NCBI GenBank assembly: GCA_012295275.1
Contig: CM022672.1
Span: forward strand, 2,089,943 to 2,153,942
Direction of reading: 5' to 3'
Length of the DNA stretch: 64,000 nt
DNA from: Chrysomallon squamiferum
Taxonomy: Eukaryota; Mollusca; Gastropoda; Neomphalida; Peltospiridae
Shown: positions 57,379 through 64,000 of the stretch, in pieces
Layout: each line of letters starts with the position of its first letter
How positions within the stretch are numbered: position 1 is the first letter of the stretch
Program-made: the position numbers and the translations under genes
Notes under the pieces: generated by a model
What the model saw: the letters and a program-made list of their open reading frames with translations, nothing else
Databases searched by the model: none
What the model was told of the DNA's origin: nothing

Positions 57379-57610
57379 TAGTGATGTGGGTCATGGGATC
57401 ATCATCTGGGTGTCAAATTGGCTATGTCATATCTCAGCCAGTGCCCCGTGACAATTGTCTGAAAGCTCATGGCATTGTCTTTCCTGTGCACTAAAACATC
57501 CCTAGCTGTGCACTAAAACATCCCTAGCTGTGCACTAAAACATCCCTTGCTGCTAACAGGAGCCTGTAATGTGAATGCTGTGAGTTCCTCTCTTCTTACT
57601 CTATTATCAT
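57379..57610 (+). mobile_element. SINE family A with internal 22-bp triplication
   Basis: CATGGGATCATCATCTGGGT at the B-box position, CAAATTGGCTATGTCATATC, CTCAGCCAGTGCCCCGTGAC, CTCATGGCATTGTCTTTCCT, then the body word GTGCACTAAAACATCCC, TTGCTGCTAACAGGAGCC and GTTCCTCTCTTC. GTGCACTAAAACATCCC starts at 57486, 57508 and 57530, a perfect 22-bp tandem triplication inside the SINE. Confidence 0.75.
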
Positions 57611-57795
57611 CTAATCATTATGTATGATAGAATATAACTGTAGATTTAAATATGAGGACAGTGTCATCAAAAACACCCAAAACCCAGCATTTCTTAATTT
57701 CTTCTGTTTAACTGCATTAAGACTATAATATTAATATTCTGTTTAATACTTTTTAAACAGAGCTTTGTTCTTACATTTTTACCAATTATCAAAAT
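57611..57795. other. Non-coding sequence
   Basis: No supported feature. Confidence 0.4.
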
Positions 57796-57853
57796 AGGAA
57801 GCAAAGAAAAAAAAAAAAAAAAGAAAAAAAGAAAGAAAGAAAGAAAAAAGAAA
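57796..57853 (+). repeat. Poly(A) and (GAAA)n microsatellite
   Basis: A run at 57807-57822 followed by GAAAGAAAGAAAGAAA. Confidence 0.93.
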
Positions 57854-58444
57854 TATTCAGTGAATGAAGAAATATATGCTGAAGAATTAATTGTGTCTGA
57901 GTGTATGATCTTTTTGTTTCTTTTTATTTCAATTACAGTGAAATAAGATTCAGATCTTCAGTATTCTACCTTTTCTTTTTTTTTCATTTCAAAGTCTTTA
58001 ATTTTCTATTTTATTTTTTTTATATATATCTAAATGACATGCAGTGACTGGCTGTCTTCAGATGCTCTAACAAACCTGACAGTAAAATAGTGCTGGGAGT
58101 CATTTGGGGCTCCATTTTGGTTAACTCTGGTAATGAATACTTTGAAATGTGAGTCTCTGGTGTCTACACCTTTCAGTTACCACGTACAAGCTGATTTAAT
58201 TATTTCAACTTACAGATTAATCTGCACTTCACATTTTGCTGTGTCCTCATTCGTGTTTTATTTTGACTAATTGCTAGGAATTGTTGATTATCCATTTTTC
58301 CACCCATGCATCAATTCATCCATTATGTTTGTTTGTTGTTGTTGTTTTTTTGTCTTCCTTTCTGTTGATGTATTTATCAATCTGTTTCTGTTTGTTTATT
58401 GAATAAAATATTAAGCAATTAACTGTTGGACTCTAACTCTCATC
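57854..58444. other. Non-coding sequence
   Basis: T-rich patches, a moderately complex stretch at 58030-58190 and no open frame. (TTG)n-like sequence lies near 58330. Confidence 0.4.
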
Positions 58445-59372
58445 TGTCTGTGTAGCTATACATCCATTCACCCACCTGACTGTCTATCTATACATCCATT
58501 CACCCACCTGACTGTCTATATATACATCCATTCACCCACCTGTCTGTCTATACATCCATTCACCCACCTGTCTGTCTATCTATACATCCATTCACCCACC
58601 TGTCTGTCTATCTATACATCCATTCACCCACCTGACTGTCTATCTATGCATCCATTCACCCACCTGTCTGTCTATCTATACATCCATTCACCCACCTGTC
58701 TGTCTATCTATACATCCATTCACCCACGTAACTGTCTATCTATACATCCATTCACCCTGTCTGTCTATCTATACATCCATTCACCCACCTGACTGTCTAT
58801 CTATACATCCATTCACCCATCTGACTGTCTATATATACATCCATTCACCCACCTGTCTGTCTATCTATACATCCATTCACCCACCTGTCTGTCTATCTAT
58901 ACATCCATTCACCCACCTGTCTGTCTATCTATACATCCATTCACCCACCTGTCTGTCTATCTATACAATCCATTCACCCACCTGACTGTCTATCTATACA
59001 TCCATTCACCCACCTGTCTGTCTATCTATACATCCATTCACCCACGTAACTGTCTATCTATACATCCATTCACCCACGTAACTGTCTATCTATACATCCA
59101 TTGACCCACGTAACTGTCTATCTATACATCCATTCACCCACGTAACTATCTATACATCCATTCACCCACGTAACTGTCTATCTATACATCCATTCACCCA
59201 CCTGTCGGTCTATCTATACATCCATTCACCCACCTGTCTGTCTATCTATACATCCATTCACCCACGTAACTATCTATACATCCATTCACCCACGTAACTG
59301 TCTATCTATACATCCATTCACCCACCTGTCGGTCTATCTATACATCCATTCACCCATCTGACTGTCAATCTC
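58445..59372 (+). repeat. 32-bp minisatellite, about 29 copies
   Basis: The anchor ACATCCATTCACCCA recurs about 29 times with a variable CCTGTCTGTCTATCTAT part. Variants are CCTGACTGTC, CGTAACTGTC, CCTGTCGGTC and ATCTGACTGTC, plus a 28-bp form lacking TGTC. Variants are not randomly placed: CGTAAC types cluster at 59041-59310. A multi-unit block containing the short form, CGTAACTGTC and CCTGTCGGTC is repeated at 59141 and 59265 (124 bp apart). Confidence 0.97.
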
Positions 59373-59538
59373 TGCCTATCTATCTTCCTGCTACTCACCT
59401 ACCGTTCTGTTTATTGATAAATTCCTCCATCTACTTGTTACATCTATGTGTGTCTTCGTGTCCTTAATGTTAAAAATAATTACAATAACAAAAACAAAAA
59501 CTGTTTAAATAGTCCGTATCCTGTATGCAGCATTTTAA
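59373..59538. other. Spacer
   Basis: Decayed CTATC/CTACT sequence at the array edge, then unique AT-rich DNA. Confidence 0.5.
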
Positions 59539-59573
59539 TTAAAAAAAAAAAAAGAAAAAAAAAAAAAAAAAAA
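59539..59573 (+). repeat. Poly(A) tract with G interruption
   Basis: A runs at 59540-59552 and 59554-59572. Confidence 0.93.
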
Positions 59574-60039
59574 GTCGTTAATTTGCTGTAATGGCTCATA
59601 TTATTAATTTATCTAATTAACACATATCTTTACTAAATTAAATTTTTCAAAGTCAATTCATCAAAAAAAAAAGCCATTTATTTATAATTGCAGCAAAGAT
59701 TATCATTTCATTTTTTTTCTTAAATCATCTAAATATCTTTTTGAAATTATATTTTCAGTATAAACTGGATAGTAAATGGTAAAAAGAAAATGAACTGACA
59801 TAAGCAATTTATTTATGATGTCAGACATTATGTCTTAAAAGATATATGGTTTTTCTTCATTTAGGATTAGTCGAGAAGTTTGACACACATTATTAAATCT
59901 TCATGATATGACTTTTGTTGTTATCCAGCCATCATTGTAGGTAATGGCAAGATGTGATGTGTAGATAAATTTCTATATTTATGGGCACTGACCAAAATTA
60001 CATCTTCCTGGATGAAAACTATGTTTACTTCATTATTTG

Positions 60040-60046
<7 letters not shown>
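59574..60046. other. Non-coding sequence
   Basis: AT-rich. Nothing is supported. Confidence 0.4.

Positions 60047-60080
<34 letters not shown>
60047..60080 (+). repeat. (TA)n microsatellite
   Basis: CATACATACA leading into about 13 TA units. Confidence 0.95.
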
Positions 60081-60084
<4 letters not shown>

Positions 60085-60819
60085 CAAAGTTATTTCTTTA
60101 GTATTTAATTGCTGTTTTAGATCTTAAAACAGCATTTAAAAATAACAAATAAATTGTTTTTATTTAAGAACTAATTTTGTCTTGAAGTGTAAATTTTTGT
60201 GGGCTAAAATGATATCAGTACCTTTGCAGGATAAAGTTGGCATTGTCAGACAGTATCCAGGTATTCAATATACCTATATAACTGTATAACCACACACACA
60301 CAAAAAAAAACAAAAAAAAAAAACGTCATTACTTTTACATAACGATGTTAAAATATGAATGTTTCTGAAACCACAAAACTGTGAAAGAAATATTGGTCCA
60401 TAAAAACGAAGCTGGAATTTGCCCAGGCAATAAACTGCCGCTTTAGAAAGAGTGAATTATTTAGCTTTCAGATGATCCACGATCTTGCTGTATTATATTT
60501 ACTTTGTGAAATATAATTGATTGCTGCATTGAACCGTAGGAGATTATAACTGTAAATGACAGAGTTGTGTGAGAAAAACATTAATTATTTCCATCTGTAT
60601 TTCAAACGTTTTGTGATAACTTTGTAACAGGCTTTCAGAATGAAATTAATGTTCTGTTGTTTATCAATGATTTTTTAAATTTTTTAACATGTATAGATAC
60701 ATATGAAATTATCTCAGTGCTTAAATATGTTGTCATTTATGTGTGTTGTGATTGGTATCTTTCTCCAGATAAACCGATATCAATATCGTATTATACTATA
60801 TTTTATAATGTTATTAATT
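60081..60819. other. Non-coding sequence
   Basis: Includes A-rich CA/A sequence at 60292-60323. An 88-codon frame (60657-60923) overlaps the next repeat, is Ile/Tyr-rich and unrecognised, and is not called. Confidence 0.4.
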
Positions 60820-61230
60820 ATCGTGATTTTATTCAACAGAAAGAGAGATATACTGTCATCGATATAGCATTTAAACACAATCAGTTATGTGAGAACAAGA
60901 ACACATGTACTATTTTTATTTGATATGGCTTTTTTTTTTCAGCAGCAACACACATATTTTCAAAGTATTTATATGCTATTATTTATATTTATTTTTTCAA
61001 CAGAAAGTCAGATATATTATTATCTGTATAGTACTTAATTTTTGAGTAATGATTTTTCTTCAGCTGTAAAAGATATACTATTATCTAAATAGTACTTTTA
61101 TCATTTATGTATGATTATTTTCAACATTATTAACTATACTGTTATCTATACAGTACTTATATGCTATTATTTTCTTTAATTTTAATTTTGTTTTTATTCA
61201 GCAGGAAAAGATATACTTTATTTATTTTAC
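60820..61230 (+). repeat. Decayed minisatellite, about 62-bp unit
   Basis: GATATACTGTCATCGATATAGC (starting 60847), GATATATTATTATCTGTATA (61010), GATATACTATTATCTAAATA (61070), CTATACTGTTATCTATACAG (61134) and GATATACTTTA (61209) are each preceded by a TTCAACAG or TTCAGC element. Confidence 0.75.
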
Positions 61231-61282
61231 ATGATACTTAAACCTTTACTTTAAAACCGTTCTTGACCTGTGAATCACCTCC

Positions 61283-61391
61283 AGTGAGTTCTGACTGATG
61301 ACAAATAAACAGCTTTTCAAGATGAGATTACCAAATTTCCATGGAGTCTTAATAAATTACCTGTTTTGTTGTCTTACTGAAAGCTTTTACT
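61283..61391 (+). repeat. Duplicated element, copy 2
   Basis: Partner of 51954-52062; positions 61316-61360 are identical over 45 bases. The plus-strand frame from the shared ATG (61322) also stays open in this copy through the aligned part. It sits just before a minus-strand SINE fragment, whereas copy 1 sits just after a minus-strand tRNA-like fragment. Confidence 0.85.
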
Positions 61392-61474
61392 ATAATTGCC
61401 TTATGTGTTACGCAACTCGAAATGAGTGAACATTTGTCTTAATATGCAATTTGAACTGAATAAGAACTAAGTAA

Positions 61475-61577
61475 ATAAATGATGGCTGGGACATGAAATA
61501 GTCAAGTGATTACCTTAAGTGGGATCGATCTTGTGGCCCTTCAAAGCTTTAGGTTTTGCACTCTTGAGTACAAACTT
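61475..61577 (-). mobile_element. SINE family A head and centre
   Basis: GATGGCTGGGACATGAAATA, GTGGGATCGATCTTGTGG (B-box-like GATCGATC on the minus strand) and GCTTTAGGTTTTGCACTCTT reproduce, in reverse, the tRNA head and centre of the SINE. This and 57379-57610 are the clearest head-containing copies. Confidence 0.65.
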
Positions 61578-62584
61578 CAAAAAAACCCTTCTAAATGATC
61601 AGAGTGAACAACTTAGCTCTGTGTGTTGATAACTGTTAACACAATTACACGGAATTACAGGGAATGATTCATGCACGTTTGTCAAGGACAAAACATTTAT
61701 CTCAATAAAATCAGGAGCAGTTTAAGAGATAATCTTTTTACAATTTTGTCAAAAAAACAACAAAAAAAACAGCATCTTTATTATCAAGCACAATACAGCA
61801 TGTGCACTTTTCTTCCATTTACTTTTTTATTTATTTCTTTTTCTTGTCTTTTTTTCTTTTTTTTTTTTTTTATGGTTTTCTCTGGTTTTTATAACTGTTG
61901 TCAAATCAGTCTGGTAGTACAGACTATAATTTGTTTTCTCAGCATTTGAAGATTTGTAGATTTTCTTTTTCATGAATATTCATCATTTTTATTGTCACTC
62001 TTAAGCTGATGCATTGGAATATTGCATGAATGAAGCTCTTGTGTGTTCTCAAATAAAAATTGTTCGTCAGTGGTTAAGCACAGATTTTGTCTTGATTAGT
62101 CTTGTTGCGTAACAGTCTTCAGGAATTCATATCTCTTATCTCCCTGTGGACTCTTATAAAAACAATCATTTTCATATTCATTATCATTTGTTAACATCCA
62201 AGTGTTTGTAAAAAATGGTGTAATGCCTGTGAAATGTTTAAAGAAACGTGTCTGATGCCATTAAAAAAACACAAAAAAAACCCACAACTTCTCTGACATT
62301 AATATATATGATTTTTTAAAATTAAGAATCAAATTCTTCTACATATTCCTCAAGGAAGGTTTGTTTTAAGTAATTCATGCAAAGGAAAAATAATGTGTCT
62401 GAATGAAATACTGGGATTACACAATGACAAATATAAAGTGTAATTTAGATTTATGACTTTAAGTTTAGAATTAGGAATAATATTTATATGTGTAAAATAA
62501 ATGAGCTAATTAAAGGTAAAATATAAAAACTGCTCTGTACTGACCTGAATATTGACTGGTCATTAGATCATTCCTTGCAGAAAT
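61578..62584. other. Non-coding sequence
   Basis: AT-rich with T-rich (61820-61875) and A-rich (62263-62282) patches. A 92-codon frame at 61671-61949 is T-rich, Phe-rich and not called. Confidence 0.4.
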
Positions 62585-62690
62585 GCTCATATCAAAGGTC
62601 ATTGTAAATGCTTTCTTGCCCACTAATGGGAAGGCACCTGTAAAATAATTCAGTGCTGCTACTCATTCAATTTTTCCTTCTATCACTTCA
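62585..62690 (+). mobile_element. SINE family A body fragment
   Basis: CTCATATCAAAGGTCATTGT, TGCTTTCTTGCCCACTAATG, GGGAAGGCACCTGTAAAATA and CAGTGCTGCTACTC follow the body landmarks in order. Confidence 0.6.
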
Positions 62691-62786
62691 TCATTACCTT
62701 TAGGTATTGGCTACATAAAAATAAAATTAATATTAATCATGCTCTGTGACTGATTTTTCAAAGGCTGCAGTAGCTATTTCTTGTTT

Positions 62787-62890
62787 ATGAGATGGTTTAT
62801 GCAAAAAGATCATTCCTGCTAATTGAAAAAGAATCGACTGCTGTTTGACAGTAATGGGATTTCTCTCAGCCTATCTCTTTAGTGCTTTTA
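62787..62890 (+). mobile_element. SINE family A body fragment
   Basis: GAGATGGTTTATGCAAAAAG, ATCATTCCTGCTAATTGAAA, AAGAATCGACTGCTG, TGACAGTAATGGGATTTCTC correspond to the SINE body from the GGGATGGTGCATATAAA landmark to TTTCCTCTC. Confidence 0.65.
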
Positions 62891-63111
62891 TATATGTGAT
62901 GTTGTGTTATCACAAACATAGAAATCATCCTAATGAGTATGTCATTAAATAAAATACTTCTACCTTTGAAAAAGAGTATATCTTCAAAACTGAAGATAAT
63001 AATAATGATAATAATAACAATAATAATAACAATTTTAAAAAGACACCCACCTCTGTTACAGCATAGGCAATTCATATAAGCAGAAAACTATTTACTACTG
63101 CATGAATTTTG
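62891..63111. other. Non-coding sequence with (AAT)n
   Basis: AAT/GATAAT microsatellite at 62995-63033. Nothing else is supported. Confidence 0.6.
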
Positions 63112-63190
63112 TTAAACCAGTCACAGGGCACTGGCTGGAATGTGAAAATGACCTTTTGGCTACACTGAGGAGAATAGAGACATTACCAGT
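63112..63190 (-). mobile_element. SINE family A centre fragment
   Basis: AAACCAGTCACAGGGCACTG, GGCTGGAATGTGAAAATGAC and TTGGCTACACTGAGGAGAAT are the reverse of the SINE centre. Confidence 0.6.
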
Positions 63191-63657
63191 TTTAATCTCT
63201 GAAATATATTTAAATAATAATGATAATTATAATAATGACAATAATAATGATGATGATGATGATGATAAAAAATAGAAGAATTCCTATCAGTCGGTATTAC
63301 ATTATACTATAACATTAGTTTGTAACAAAACTGAATCAGGTTATGAAAACAATTTGAAAATTCTCTAATCCTGTAGTACTGCTGACAATTTATACAATAT
63401 TAAAAAGGACTAATGCTTTTCATTAATGTAATATTGGATTTGGTGAAATAATTGGCAGCTAAACAGAAAGAAGGATGGCAAACATCCAGAAGCATTGACA
63501 ACTTGGTACATTTTAATGCTAATTGCTATTAGGATGTCTAGATATCTAGTTGTTTTTTTTGTTTTTGTTTTTTTGAAAAACGGTGTTCTGAAACTCACTG
63601 CCATAACTACTCTTGCTGATTAATAATGAGGGATATTTTATACACATATCTTACCAG
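63191..63657 (+). other. Non-coding, probable intron upstream of the terminal exon
   Basis: Contains an AAT/GATGAT microsatellite at 63211-63268. GCTGATTAATAAT (63616-63630) could serve as a branch region and ATATCTTACCAG (63646-63657) as a 3-prime splice site. A 64-codon minus-strand frame at 63604-63410 is not called. Confidence 0.35.
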
Positions 63658-63843
63658 CACCTGGAAAGAACATATCACAACAGTCAGCAACAAATACATG
63701 ATTTAAACCAAAACAAAAAACTGCTGTTTCAGAGACTGCAGTATTTGAATTGGCATTTACAGACGTGTGTTGAAACAAGAAAACACACAGTGGCTGAACT
63801 GAAGAGAGTTGATCCTGTTACCGGTCACACCTCTGGACAATGA
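63658..63843 (+). CDS. Candidate terminal coding exon of an unidentified gene
   Basis: From the acceptor-like AG at 63656-63657 the sequence is open in phase 0 for 61 codons to a TGA at 63841-63843. It begins HLERTYHNSQQQIHDLN and ends DPVTGHTSGQ. The composition is protein-like and non-repetitive: rich in Gln, Leu, Asn, Lys, Arg, with a heptad-like spacing of hydrophobics over the first 45 residues (Leu2, Tyr5, Ile12, Leu15, Leu20, Leu21, Leu25), suggesting a coiled coil, then a short polar tail. The ATG at 63613 gives an uninterrupted frame, but its 15 upstream codons look intronic. I do not recognise the family. A caution is that GAGTTGATCCTGTTACCGGT near the end faintly resembles tRNA-like SINE text found elsewhere in the window. 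Confidence 0.4.
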   Translation, partial: HLERTYHNSQQQIHDLNQNKKLLFQRLQYLNWHLQTCVETRKHTVAELKRVDPVTGHTSGQ

Positions 63844-64000
63844 CCACTGCATTATGGCCTGATGAATCATCGAGAATGGACAAGAAAATCATCGAAATCG
63901 GGGTTGGAAAAGGGAAAATTCAGAAACCCAGATAATTTAGGTTCTTAGCAATACCATATTTGCTAAATAATATCTATGATTTTTTTGAATTAAGAAAATT
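63844..64000 (+). other. Possible 3-prime UTR or flank
   Basis: Follows the candidate stop codon. It is moderately complex (ATGGCCTGATGAATCATCGA, TCATCGAAATCGGGG) for about 100 bp before returning to AT-rich sequence. No AATAAA is seen before the window ends. Confidence 0.3.

Noticed and set aside
58445-59372. CRISPR-like array
   Set aside because: The repeats are directly tandem with no unique spacers, and the genome is eukaryotic. It is a minisatellite.
1-64000. Viral or endogenous retroviral genes, reverse transcriptase, transposase
   Set aside because: No conserved polymerase, integrase or transposase motif seen in any listed frame. Visible mobile elements are non-coding SINE-type fragments.
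1-64000. Cephalopod, parasite or plant origin
   Set aside because: The simple-repeat load would fit several lineages, but the SINE landmarks match shelled molluscs best as I recall them. This remains a recollection, not a database result.

Overview
This window looks like nuclear DNA of a metazoan, most likely a shelled mollusc. It is strongly AT-rich and contains no bacterial gene layout, no rRNA or intact tRNA gene, and no long ORF that is not low-complexity. The mollusc assignment rests on recognising, from memory, about a dozen decayed fragments of a tRNA-headed SINE common in mollusc genomes. Its landmarks are an internal TTCCAGCCAGTG motif, a GGGATGGTGCATATAAA-like motif, TTGCTGCTAA and a TTTCCTCTC tail. 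I cannot name the species.

The layout is a gene-poor, repeat-built region, either intergenic or one very large intron. Repeats occur at three scales. (1) Microsatellites are very frequent: long CT/GA tracts near 10.8, 24.6, 35.8, 43.7 and 48.7 kb; TG/CA tracts near 2.3, 7.4, 25.0, 43.0, 50.6-51.1 and 53.1-53.7 kb; and AAT, AAC, ACT, ATTC and poly(A) tracts throughout. (2) Minisatellites occur in all stages of decay: a regular 50-bp array at 45.2-45.9 kb with TGACGTCA (CRE consensus) in eight copies, a 32-bp array of about 29 copies at 58.4-59.4 kb, 54-bp repeats at 17.6-18.3 kb, roughly 170-bp repeats at 19.7-20.6 kb, roughly 155-bp repeats at 29.4-29.8 kb, and many fainter ones. (3) tRNA-derived sequence is present both as dispersed SINE fragments and as tandem tRNA-like arrays: a 69-bp unit at 35.3-35.7 kb and a roughly 110-bp unit at 3.7-4.0 kb.

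Protein coding evidence is thin. The best candidate is a terminal exon at 63658-63843 on the plus strand, with an acceptor-like AG, a 61-residue polar, probably coiled-coil C-terminus, and a stop. If real, much of the window to its left could be its intron or upstream flank. Weaker candidates are a GC-richer block at 37.27-37.55 kb and a 64-codon ORF at 34.2 kb.

Several locally complex, non-repetitive blocks (about 6.35, 8.13, 11.24, 22.5, 42.45 and 49.13 kb) resemble conserved regulatory elements by texture only. A 107-bp segment occurs twice, 9,329 bp apart, with 45 consecutive identical bases. No multi-gene system, CRISPR array, viral genome or operon is visible.
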